Of a stretch of DNA of 64,000 bases, positions 36,801-47,169 are shown piece after piece; the first letter of the stretch is position 1, and each line of letters begins with the position of its first letter. Under the pieces are notes generated by a model that saw only the letters and a list, made by a program, of their open reading frames with translations, ran no database searches and was not told the DNA's origin. The DNA is from Antedon mediterranea (taxonomy: Eukaryota; Echinodermata; Crinoidea; Comatulida; Antedonidae), in assembly GCF_964355755.1 (NCBI RefSeq), contig NC_092676.1, forward strand, positions 29,833,871-29,897,870, given 5' to 3'. The position numbers and the translations under genes are program-made.

Positions 36801-39800
36801 GGCTCTGTGTCACAGCTGTATTCTTACCTGAGCTTCCTGGATCGTACCAGCTAGTTTTATTCATCTTTAACCTACTTCTAATATTAAGGCCTACAGCTGG
36901 AACTGTTTGAAAAAATATAGAGAACTTTGAATCACATGTGTAATATACGCACGACACCAAATCAACTGTCTTCAGCTCTAGTTGCATAAGTGACGAGGTA
37001 TCTGTAAGAATTCAAGATTCAAGAAATGTTATTAAAAATGGAAATTCACTTTGCTAGGCATACAACAACAATAATGAAAAGATCATAGCGCGTTGACGAA
37101 TCTTCTTTGATATTACTTTTAAACCTTTAGGTATAAAGCTCTGTCTAAACTATCAAACTAGTTTGACAAAAAAGTGTGTTGTGCCCAAATGTGGTAGTAG
37201 GTATCCCAATGAAAAAATTCAGATTAATTTTTTTACATTTTCTTTCAGTTAACCATAAAGAACTTAATGTAATTAGCATTTTGCGATTTAAATGATTGAA
37301 ATCCGATTACCCGTTCTAAAGTTATGGTTATTTAAAGTGGTAAAAAAATATACGATTTTTTGCCTAAAAATGGTGTTTTTTGCAGTTGAAATTGGAAGCA
37401 TTTTTAAAAGGTTATAACTTTTACAATAATTAGTTAAAAGTTTTGAATTTTGTTAAACCTATAGATATCACAGAGTTGTACAACTCTATTTTTTTTGGAG
37501 CCTCAACGAAACCTATTTTTTAAATTATTGGTCCGCAAAGTGGTGGGAAAGCATTTAACGCCCATTTTTGCTGGAATTCCCTAAAAAATGAAAAAACTGC
37601 TATTTTTCAATGATCTGTAACTTTTGAACTACTGTACTAATTCATTTAATTTTTTTTGTACTTGTTAGAATGTAGTGTATATTTCATTAATAAATATATT
37701 TTAGATGTGTATATGAAAAAAAAAAATTTTTTTAATGGTGAAATTTAAAATTATAAAAAGAAAAAATGAAAAAGTATGTTAAAAACGGTGTGTACTGTTT
37801 CCTTTCTTTTACACTAATTTTCGGTAAGTATAATTATTAGAATATTTTAATATACTTTATATTTATAATTTCAATCATAAATACTATTATATATAACTTT
37901 TGAATACGTAAAACAAGATTTTAGGCCCATATGATTATGACACCAAATCTAAGCCGGGCTGCTAAGTAAGATATGCTCTTTTAAGGCAAACGCACAATAT
38001 GGGTCAAAATAAACTCATTTAAAATAATCAATGTTAATTAAAACAATTAATTGTTTACCTGAATAGTATATATAACATTATAAAAATTGTTTTCTTTTCG
38101 TATTATTACGTTATTAAATTGAAATACGGAGCTAAAGTTTAGGCCAAGTCACGGCTTACTCGCGATCAGTAGTCGCTCCGTTAAAGTATTTCGGTCGCAG
38201 TTAATGACTTTCGGCCGCCGTATACAGAGTCAAATGTAACGTTGGTAAATTAGCTTAATAAATTTCCATTTTATTGTATACTTGCATAATAAATCTTCCG
38301 CACATTACATCAATTTTAAGTTGTTAAATTAATGTGTAAAACCAGATATTCTACGACGGAAAAGGACATGTCAATCTCCGACATCGCTGCTGTCACACAT
38401 CTCGCGTCGAGCCGGTCGAACTCGAGCGAGGAAAACTAAACAACGTGTTCAAAATATGGAACGTACCATTCGCTGATAGGGTGCATTAATGTATTTAACG
38501 GAAAACGCCACAACAAACACGCGCGTATTTTAGAGTACAATATTTTACTCACTACATTATTCACCGGATTATAATGGTTGGATCTTTAAAATTTTGAACG
38601 GGATTTACGCCTCATGCACCATTTTAAAATGTAGTTCGCTCAATTACCATGCACAATACGTTTGTAAACTATGTTTTATCGATTTCAATGTAGATTTAGC
38701 TATAATTTAATACCAAAATCCATAATATTTTTCCATAAACGGTGAATCAAAATTGGATTTTTGTCACAAAAATTGACTTTTCGTTACGAAAAACCTATTT
38801 ATAGAAGACGATTTTCGTATCAAATTAAAGCTTATTTAAAGCCTGATAACATACAACAAAAATTAATCCGCTAGCTCCAATGGTAATCGTGCGATCGTGT
38901 TTTGAAAACTGATGGGGATTTTCCGATGAGGTTTTCAACGCGCGGAAATCGGCTCGACGGGATTTTAGAACCGTTTTAAAATCGCATTTTCTCGGCAACT
39001 AATTCATTAATTTTAATTATAAACACACTTATACATAGATTAAAACAAGTACTTTCAAACAATATAAATTTTGTAAGTATTAATTAAGATTGAATACGAT
39101 TTATTTAACATCAAAGTCATACTACTTTTTCGAATTTCGTCAATATTTCAAAAGTGATACCCCTCTGTGCGCTTTCATTGGGATACCTAGTGGTAGTAAT
39201 ATGACATCATCATGTCCATATATGGGCACATCACATTTGTCACATAAAGTTTAATAGTTTAGACAGAGCTTTAGACAGAACATCAAAATAGAGGCAACTC
39301 AGAATTAACCATGAATAAAAAAGCACTGAAGTTTGTTGCTTAGAAGGCATTTTTACAACTGGCAATGTCAAACTTTTAGGTATAAATCAACATAAAAACA
39401 CATACTCCAAAAATCCATACAGAATTAATCATGAAAAAAGGCCCAAAGATTTTTGCTTAGAAGGCATTTTTACAATGGAATGTCAAGGCAATCTGACAGG
39501 CTTGGCACACCTACCGGTAAATGGTTAATAATATAGAGGCACTCCTTTTCCTGTTTTATGTGGTTTTTTACAATTTCACACATTTTCTTTTTAGCTTACC
39601 GTTCAAATTTAAAACTATTTTATTCCATTGAAAATCAACAGATGTACAAGATGTATATTCTTTGCTTCCAATTCTAATAAGAGTTGCATCAAAGGATACT
39701 AATCGTAGACCATTTTGTGCGGTTATATCGGACTTTTCTAGATTACAATCTGGTAGATCGTCTTTTAGTACTTTTTCACTACTTTTACAAGGTAATTCCC

Positions 39801-42800
39801 CATTCTAAAAACAAAAACACGAAGATAATAGAATTCAATAGTATACAAATAATAAATGTCATACTCATCCAACAGCAAATGCAGTAGATTGTCAACAAAA
39901 TGTTTTTTACAAGTGTCATTTGAGGCTTAGGAAGTGGAGTTGAAATTATATGCAAAACTAAAATACCTGGTTTCTCATTTTGTTTTTAATCTTCTTCTTG
40001 ACAGGTGTATTATAGCCACTCCCACTATCTGTATCATCCAATCTGTGGTGACTGGTGGGCTTAAGTTCAGACTCATCTGAAAACATTAAATAAAGACCAA
40101 ACTTCAAAACATGCATACAAACCAAAAAATGAACACAAATTTAAATAAGCATCTGCAACTAGACTGGACCTCCTAACTTTGTATGGCATGTACAGTACTG
40201 TATGCAAATAACTAGACTGGACCTCCTAACTTTGTATGGCCTGTACTGTATACAAATAACTAGACTGGACCTCCTAACTTTGTATGGCATGTACTGTATG
40301 CAAATAACTAGACTGGACCTCCTAACTTTGTATGGCCTGTACTGTATGCAAATAACTAGACTGGACCTCCTAACTTTGTATGGCATGTAGTGTATGCAAA
40401 TAACTAGACTGGACCTCCTAACTTTGTATGGCCTGTACTGTATGCAAATAACTAGACTGGACCTCCTAACTTTGTATGGCCTGTACTGTATGCAAATAAC
40501 TAGACTGGACCTCCTAACTTTGTATGGCCTGTACTGTATGCAAATAACTAGACTGGACCTCCTAACTTTGTATGGCCTGTACTGTATGCAAATAACTAGA
40601 CTGGACCTCCTAACTTTGTATGGCCTGTACTGTATGCAAATAACTAGACTGGACCTCCTAACTTTGTATGGCCTGTACTGTATGCAAATAACTAGACTGG
40701 ACCTCCTAACTTTGTATGGCCTGTACTGTATGCAAATAACTAGACTGGACCTCCTAACTTTGTATGGCCTGTACTGTATGCAAATAACTAGACTGGACCT
40801 CCTAACTTTGTATGGCCTGTACTGTATGCAAATAACTAGACTGGACCTCCTAACTTTGTATGGCCTGTACTGTATGCAAATAACTAGACTGGACCTCCTA
40901 ACTTTGTATAGCCTGTACTGTATGCAAATACCTAGACTGGACCTCCTAACTTTGTATGGCCTGTACTTTATGCAAATAACTAGACTGGACCTCCTAACTT
41001 TGTATAGCCTGTACTGTATGCAAATAACTAGACTGGACCTCCTAACTTTGTATGGCCTGTACTGTATGCAAATATGTCTAGTTGCTTAAGTTCCTGGTGT
41101 TGTTATCAGTAGGTGGTATATTTCTATTGTAATTTTTTTAATGTAATATTGTATATCGGTACAACAGTTCAATTCATTCATTCCGAATTTGACAATACAA
41201 ACAATAACACATACATCACACATGCTAAATCCGGAGACTCCTACAGCAAACTGAACACATACATCACACATGCCAGACCCTGGAGACTCCTACAGCAAAC
41301 TGAACACATACATCACACATGCTAGACCCTGGAGACTCCTACAGCAAACTGAACACATACATCACACATGCTAGACCCTGGAGACTCCTACAGCAAACTG
41401 AACACATACATCACACATGCTAGACCCTGGAGACTCCTACAGCAAACTGAACACATACTGTACATCACACATGCTAGACCCTGGAGACTCCTACAGCAAA
41501 CTGAACACATACATCACACATGCTAGACCCTGGAGACTCCTACAGCAAACTGAACACATACATCACACATGCCAGACCCTGGAGACTCCTACAGCAAACT
41601 GAACACATACATCACACATGCCAGACCCTGGAGACTCCTACAGCAAACTGAACACATACATCACACATGCTAGACCCTGGAGATTCCTACAGCAAACTTA
41701 AGCACTTCTGATGGGACCATCCCAGCCAGCAACAATTAGCATTAATTCTGTGTTTTAACCATAATCTTACATTGCAAAAATAGCAAAACTATTGAATTAT
41801 TGAACTTAAGTTAAAATATAGTTGATGTTGATATAAAGATTGCAGTAAACTATATATGTAATTCTGAAAAGAACTGTTGAGTTAATTCAATCAATATGCT
41901 TTAATCGTTAATGGACTTCAAAGGATAGTTTAAGACAGTACTCACTCCAAACAACTTTTGTGAGTAATGTTTTTTTATTATTCCAACACCTCTAGCTACA
42001 TTTTTGCAACGTATACATCACCGTAGACTTTTGCAATGTGTACATCACTGTAGACTTCCAAAAATAGCGTATAAAGAGTACAAACCTGAATCAGATTCCA
42101 CACTACCATTGCTCTTCTTTTTATGAGAGTCAAATACCGCTGGTGAGCTACAGTCGTCAGAGTGTACACCATTAAATACCGCCGGTAAACTACAGTCGTC
42201 AGAATTGACCCCATTACTTGTCTCCTCATCTTGACTCATTGGTTCCTCCTCATCACTAGATATTGATATACACACTAGATGGATGCAATATTAAATATTT
42301 ACTTGTATGAACAGAAATATGAAGATGCAGATGCTTTTCATGAATTCTTAAATACCTTTTTTGATCAATTTTTAACTTTTACAATGTATGATATTGACAC
42401 ATAATTAGACTAAAAATTAGACTACCAATTAAACAAACAATGAAAGAAACCTAAAGGAAAGTAAAAAAACATCAGGAAGAACGAAATATTTAAAGGAAAA
42501 AACATTGACACCAAACCATCTAGCCCTAAACAGAAAATAAATTGGAAAAAAGGTCTAAATGACAGAAAATGTTTAAGAGAGGAAGAGAGAGTTTTATAAT
42601 TCCTCACTGACTTCTGGACCAAATTGTAAATCATTCTGGTGATAACCAGCCTTAAACATGTTCTTTATTTTGAATGAAATCAACTCAAATTAAAACGAAA
42701 AAAGGTTGCGAAGTGAAACTAAGTAACATATTACCAGGTTGAACAGCTTGTTTTCTAGGCCTCCTTGCTGGGTAGCTCTTTGCTGGTGTCTTCAGCCGAT

Positions 42801-45800
42801 ATGATTCTTTCCAATTACTAGAAGATACTGTAGATGGAGGTGACTGCCGTTTTACCGGCAAATAAACTGTTTTTTTCTTGTTAACAAAAGATCTCCATGA
42901 TTCATTGTTTAAAGTTTTCATTTCTTCTTTTGGCACAGGAATAAGTTTCCGATATTTTTTAACAGAGAAATCACATTTACAGGAGTCACATTTTACAAGA
43001 CTTCTTGATTTTATTCCACAATGAGCACACAGGGCAAGATTAACGGTATCTGTATCATCATCATCATCATCCTGAAATAATAATAATAATAGTCTGAAAT
43101 GCAAATTATACTAATATTTTTCAAAAATAGACATATCAAATAATAATGATACTAGGATTTTGAAATAGGAGACCCAAGTTGTAAAATTTACACTGAATTT
43201 AACTTATTGTTTATCGTTTGAATTGAAAATTTCAAAATTTGTGGGGTGGTGGCGGGAGTGTTTGGTGTCTTAGTCGGCCCATCACAGAGACATTATTATT
43301 TCTACATGCTCAAATACCAAGGATAATATCTTTAGGAAATTTATGTATTGTTCCCCAAAAACTTGAAAAATGAAGATTAATTAAATCAGATTTTGAATAG
43401 GTTATTTTTTAGTTAGTTAATCACTTCCATAGAAGTTTTTTCACGTAAATAAATTTTGTTTAGATCCAATTTTTGGTCACAGTGGATAACTATTATGAGA
43501 CATTAAAATGGCATATTCAACAACAAAAATTATTTTTCAGGGGGACAATACATCTTTAACCATAGTGTTACTACAACTGAAAATACACATCAACAGCCAA
43601 CACAATTTAACTGTGCTTGTGTATAATCACAAAAAAAAAATATTGCATATTATTTCTACCATCTCATCATCGGGTGTACACGTTTTCTTACGTTTTCGGT
43701 TGAAAGGATTTCCGACGTTGAGGCTGGGACTTTTACTGGACGTGTTTGTGGTGTCATTTTAGTTGGTAATGATCTACTAGAATGCTTTCCTGGTGTTTTG
43801 CTGTTTGTATCATTTGTAGCTGCTGTTTAAAAAACAAAAATAAATTGTATTTGTATTGGTTCACTATAGTTAATCTTTTTAGTCACCACTTAGTAGACTT
43901 TGTTATTTGTTTGAGAACAGGAACACAATTTGACAAAACCAAATTTGATCATTACAACCATTCAGGATCTTTCTTTATATATTTAGCTAAATTGCCAAGG
44001 ATAAACTTAAACTATCCTTCTTAAAGGTGGCAATCTTGTTCACAAGACAAACATATACACAAGATGCTCTACATAAACAAAATCTTATTACAACTTTTTG
44101 GGAGTGGAGTTGTAATTTGTCATTTGAAAAAAATTCTGACATGCAGACAGGACTTGGATTGGTAGCCAAGCATCATAACCACCAAGTCACCAATCTACTC
44201 CAATGTGATTGGTCATTGGTCTTACCTGTAAGTTGCTTATGTTGGATGAGTTTGAGTAGTTGGGAAGAAGGTATTTGTATCACACCTGGCCTCAAATCTG
44301 CCATGTTTACATTTGTGCCATTTGAACTGAAATCAAAACACAGATTGAAGAAAAATATGAAAAAAAATCAAAAGACAATGCAATATCAAATATTGTACTT
44401 GACCTAGTACAGTATATTATGGTACAGTCGGAGTATATTATGGTACAGTATATTATGGTACAGTATATTATGGTACAGTATATTATGGTACAGTATATTA
44501 TGGCACAGTATATTATGGTACAGTATATTATGGTACAGTATATTATGGCACAGTATATTATGGTACAGTATATTATGGTACAGTATATTATGGTACAGTA
44601 TATTATGGTACAGTATATTATGGTACAGTATATTATGGTACAGTATATTATGGTACAGTATATTATGGTACAGTATATTATGGTACAGTATATTATGGTA
44701 CTGTACAGTATATTATGGTACAGTATATTATGGTACAGTATATTATGGTACAGTATATTATGGTACAGTATATTATGGTACAGTATATTATGGTACTGTA
44801 CAGTATATTATGGTACAGTATATTATGGTACAGTACAGTATATTATGGTACTGTACAGTATATTATGGTACAGTACAGTATATTATGGTACTGTACAGTA
44901 TATTATGGTACTGTACAGTATATTATGGTACTGTACAGTATATTATGGTACAGTGTATTATATACCAATACAAATCATTTATATACCTACCGTTTTAGTA
45001 AAATAATTGGTTGGTTTGTCTGTGTAAAGACAGTTATTTCAGCATTTGTGACTGGGGTTTCTGAACTAGTTTGTGTTGTAATGTAGGTCCTCTTCTGGGC
45101 TCTTGGTCTAGTGTTTGATAAGTTGTTGGACTGGTATGGTTTAAAAGAAGCTACTGTGCTGCCATCCACTTTGGGTAAGTTTGTAGACTTTGGTACAGAC
45201 AGTTTTGGAATTTTACCTAATTGCTTGCTGTCAAATTCCTTTTGGAGAAGAAAGATTACTATTTTCAGCAATAAAAATCATTTTTTAAAACCAATTTGAT
45301 ATTAAATTTCTAAAGCTCTGTCTACACTATCAAACGAGTATGACAAAGAAAGTGTGATTTGCCCAAATATGGTAGTGATATGCCTCAATATGGTGGTGAT
45401 ATGAAATTAGCATGTCCATATATGGGCACATCACATTTTTTTGTGAAATAAAGACAGAGCTTTATAAGCTATATATTATACAAATTAGTTATCAAGCAAA
45501 ATATATGGATAAAACCTACAAACTTCATTCAATTTTATGTACAGACATAACTCATATCATCATTATATTAAACTTTAAGAACGAGTACTTACTATAGCAC
45601 CCTTGTGTTTCCTAGATAATGGTGGTTGAACTACCACATGGCTTGTTCCTGTTTTCGTAAATAAATTCCCATGTTTTCCCTTATCAACAATGATAATATC
45701 ACTGCAAAAACAATTGTGGTAACTATATACATATAATATGTTTGTATATGATATATAAAGCCCCAATGATCAACAAATTGTATAAATTGTATACACTTAC

Positions 45801-46879
45801 ACAGTATAATTTGACACTCAATTTTAAAAACATTTTAGAAATTTTACACTGGAATATTACTGATGATATTACATATTTGGTTTGACAGAATTTAGTTTTT
45901 TTGTATTTTGCTTTTTTTTACATTTTTTAAGAACTAATTATTCTGTGTTGAGGGTTAGATGAAGACACAACTTTGCGCCGATTACTAGCTGCATTATGGG
46001 AGTATGTTTCCATACATGTTTGATCTAAAAAAATGAATGGGGTAATAATGTTCAGTGTTTAGAGGTTTCACAACTTTAGGTGCTACCCTATATAAATCCA
46101 GGATATTATTATTATTATTATTATTAATTAGGTTGTCCAGAATCAATTGTGTTTATATGTTTTTAGATTGGAAATATAACACATACTCATCATCAATTTC
46201 TTCTTCTTCTTCTATTTCGTCAGAGGTTATGTCAGAATTTCCGTATGTTGTTACGAAGCCTTGTCCTTTACCAGATTCTTCTGCATCTAAAGCTATTTAA
46301 TATGCAATGATACGATAATGATATACCAGCAAAGACCATGATGACATGATGTGTGATTTGAAATCCAAATTTGAAACAGCACAATGTATTTTTTTATATA
46401 TAAAAACCTGTTTCTATTATTGCATTTATATATAATTATATATTTATACACATATAAATGGGCGCCTATAAATGTATATTAAAATAACTTTATTTTGCTT
46501 ATATTGTTTATGTAAACTAAACAGCATTACCATATAATATATTATATATTCTATTGATGAAATACAGACTTGTGTCGCCAAGGGCCGGTTTTACAACTCC
46601 CTGGTCTAGTCAAGTCTCTAAGCCATTTTTATATTCCCAGCATGCGCACATGAAACAGGGACGATCTGTCCAACATTTTTTAGCTATGTCTCTCTCATCC
46701 CGACCACACGACGCCGTCCATACGTCGTACTAGGCCTAGCTCCTGTCCTGCTGTCAACAATTACCGAGTCGGCAGATCAAAACAACAGACAATGGCCTTA
46801 ATATCTCAATAGCATAAGACTGCATTTATAACAATAATTAAGGTTTATTCTTACCAGACAATAGATCGGAATAATTCAT
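30859..46879 (-). CDS. SENP6/7: Sentrin/SUMO-specific protease, SENP6/7 type
   Basis: Exons in transcript order: 46879-46855, 46292-46187, 45701-45593, 45238-44991, 44326-44226, 43822-43692, 43071-42735, 42274-42086, 40076-39967, 39804-39600, 37001-36828, 36671-36570, 36378-36099, 35656-35540, 34371-34150, 33687-33608, 33144-32965, 32568-32406, 32155-32084, 31683-31542, 30987-30859. All phases close, giving 1073 aa. The C48 (Ulp1) domain starts at about 706 ([19 protein letters not shown]). Catalytic residues are present: His821 (SAHWYVAIV), Asp967 ([10 protein letters not shown]), Gln1012 and Cys1018 ([10 protein letters not shown]). The acidic insertion between His and Asp (about 846-960) is the SENP6/7 hallmark. 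Family role: trimming poly-SUMO2/3 chains in the nucleus. N-terminal features: a Cys4-type CAHC...CDSC (255-271), a SIM-like acidic ISISSDEEE, and a PH-like block at about 453-612. Exons 1-2 and the 36829-36672 intron are least certain. Confidence 0.9.
31724..31816. mobile_element. MITE family A, copy 2 (degenerate)
   Basis: Left end TAAAGCTC joined directly to the internal GGGATGTGCCCAAATATGGT block, ending AGTTTAGACAGAGTTT. Internally deleted. SENP6/7 intron 19. Confidence 0.7.
31834..31925. mobile_element. MITE family A, copy 3 (half copy)
   Basis: AAGGCTCTATCTACACTATC plus AAACTAGTTTGACAAAACC and GTAGTGATGACGTCATCATG, then decay; the right terminus is lost. SENP6/7 intron 19, immediately after copy 2. 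Confidence 0.7.
32309..32415. repeat. Duplicated exon-end plus splice donor (SENP6/7 exon 18)
   Basis: The block ACATGGTTTTTTATAGCAAG through TTTACTCACTGTTTGAATT occurs twice, at about 32309-32352 and 32371-32415. The second is the true junction (exon ends at 32406, donor GTGAGTAA on the minus strand). The first is an intronic copy that preserves the same donor and ~10 exonic bases. Confidence 0.85.
32742..32910. mobile_element. MITE family A, copy 4 (complete)
   Basis: Both TIRs are present (TAAAGCTTTGTCTACACTAT / GATAGTGTAGACAGAGGT). The interior carries ATGGTAGTGATATGA twice, then CATCATGTCCATATATGGGC and the reverse arm ACATCACACTTTTTTGTCAC. SENP6/7 intron 17. Confidence 0.9.
34495..34612. 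repeat. Interspersed repeat, copy in SENP6/7 intron 15
   Basis: A ~100-bp segment including CTCCATTGAGATCCAGCCAA and CATTGTCATTTTTTCAGTAA, TTTGCCTTTGGATT recurs in the same orientation in UTP14 intron 7 (about 50215-50325), followed each time by TA-rich sequence. An unclassified dispersed repeat. The exon 15 end (34371) and this element do not overlap. Confidence 0.75.
34800..35505. repeat. 69-71-bp minisatellite in SENP6/7 intron 14
   Basis: About ten copies of CACTTATAATATGTACTGAA, TAATGTATTGAGATCCAGTG, a (TA)4-6 tract and TGACATGAGAGATTTGATT. Length varies only through the TA tract. The array ends about 35 bp from exon 14. Open frames through it are artefacts of repetition. Confidence 0.95.
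36112..36237 (-). repeat. 21-bp coding minisatellite in SENP6/7 exon 13
   Basis: Six copies of CTATTGGTGATGACCTGTTG plus A (plus strand) encode six tandem heptapeptides IVNRSSP (first copy ends SSS) at about residues 660-701, just before the catalytic domain. The 21-bp period preserves frame. Confidence 0.93.
37135..39273. mobile_element. MITE family A, copy 5, split by a nested transposon
   Basis: Left half 37135-37197 (AAAGCTCTGTCTAAACTATC ... GTGCCCAAATGTGGTAG) and right half 39190-39273 (GTGGTAGTAATATGACATCA ... AGTTTAGACAGAGCTTTA) rejoin into a normal MITE once the 37198-39189 insert and one copy of its target duplication are removed. SENP6/7 intron 10. Confidence 0.9.
37198..39189. mobile_element. 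~2-kb non-autonomous DNA transposon nested in a MITE
   Basis: The termini are inverted repeats: TAGGTATCCCAATGAAA at the left, its complement TTTCATTGGGATACCTA at the right. The element is flanked by the direct repeat GTGGTAG (37191-37197 and 39190-39196). TIR and duplication overlap ambiguously, so the duplication could be read as 7 to 9 bp. The 1992-bp interior has no open frame of note; it is AT-rich with a GC-richer core near 38150-38480. Known: 8-bp duplications suit hAT-like and 9-bp Mutator-like transposases, so the superfamily is undecided. Confidence 0.85.
39290..39490. repeat. ~123-bp tandem duplication in SENP6/7 intron 10
   Basis: The block CAGAATTAACCATGAATAAA ... GCTTAGAAGGCATTTTTACA is present twice (starts about 39299 and 39420), moderately diverged. 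Confidence 0.75.
40150..41085. repeat. 48-bp minisatellite in SENP6/7 intron 8
   Basis: About 19 copies of CTAGACTGGACCTCCTAACT, TTGTATGGCCTGTACTGTAT and GCAAATAA, very homogeneous. Because 48 is divisible by 3 it gives a 231-codon open frame, but it lies inside an intron with no splice context. Each unit holds the POU octamer word ATGCAAAT. Confidence 0.97.
41210..41700. repeat. 49-bp minisatellite in SENP6/7 intron 8
   Basis: About ten copies of AGACCCTGGAGACTCCTACA, GCAAACTGAACACATACATC, ACACATGCT. It sits ~125 bp after the 48-bp array and has an unrelated unit. Confidence 0.96.
44413..44962. repeat. 15-bp minisatellite in SENP6/7 intron 4
   Basis: Roughly 35 copies of TACAGTATATTATGG. 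In the second half (about 44700-44950) units alternate with a longer form containing the palindrome TACTGTACAGTA. The array ends about 30 bp from the exon 4 donor at 44990. Confidence 0.97.
45310..45466. mobile_element. MITE family A, copy 6
   Basis: TAAAGCTCTGTCTACACTAT ... AAAGACAGAGCTTTA, with the standard GTGTGATTTGCCCAAATATG interior; the right arm is shortened. SENP6/7 intron 3. Confidence 0.88.
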
Positions 46880-47169
46880 TTTCAGTAATGGTGTTTCCAG
46901 AACATTTTGAGATGTTTATTTTTGGCTAGGCCTACCTAATCTCTCTCTCGCGCGCGAGCAACAATTTCCAAAACCTGAAAAAAATCTTCTTCTTTTTTTT
47001 CGATTCGCCAATGTGACGTGTGTAGAGGGCGTTATTGCTGACTCTGCTGCCCCCAACCAAACATACTGTCAACGTAAAAACAGAGGTCAAAGTTTATTTG
47101 CATCCAACACATGTTTTTCTTTAACGTCGGCATTTACATTGGAAGCTGTCTACATTTAGTATTATTTAA
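46880..47169. promoter_or_regulatory. Shared divergent promoter, SENP6/7 and UTP14
   Basis: The start codons of SENP6/7 (minus) and the inferred first UTP14 exon (plus) are 290 bp apart. The interval holds a CpG-rich CTCTCGCGCGCGAG, a CCAAT box (47008-47012) and an adjacent CRE-like TGACGTG (47014-47020). No TATA box is evident. That one promoter serves both genes is inference from spacing. Confidence 0.6.

Noticed and set aside
36672-36827. Reading SENP6/7 exons 11 and 12 as one continuous exon
   Set aside because: The frame stays open, but a good donor (GTAAGAATAC) and acceptor (TTTATTGCAG) in matching phase remove an Asn-rich, non-family-like stretch; the spliced product (YDPGSSDQSKK) looks more like the family. 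Not certain.
40202-41089. 231-codon and shorter frames repeating a 16-residue motif
   Set aside because: They lie entirely in the 48-bp minisatellite within SENP6/7 intron 8; the frame is kept only by the repeat length.
44419-45086. Frames encoding repeated YIMVQ
   Set aside because: Translation of the 15-bp repeat in SENP6/7 intron 4.
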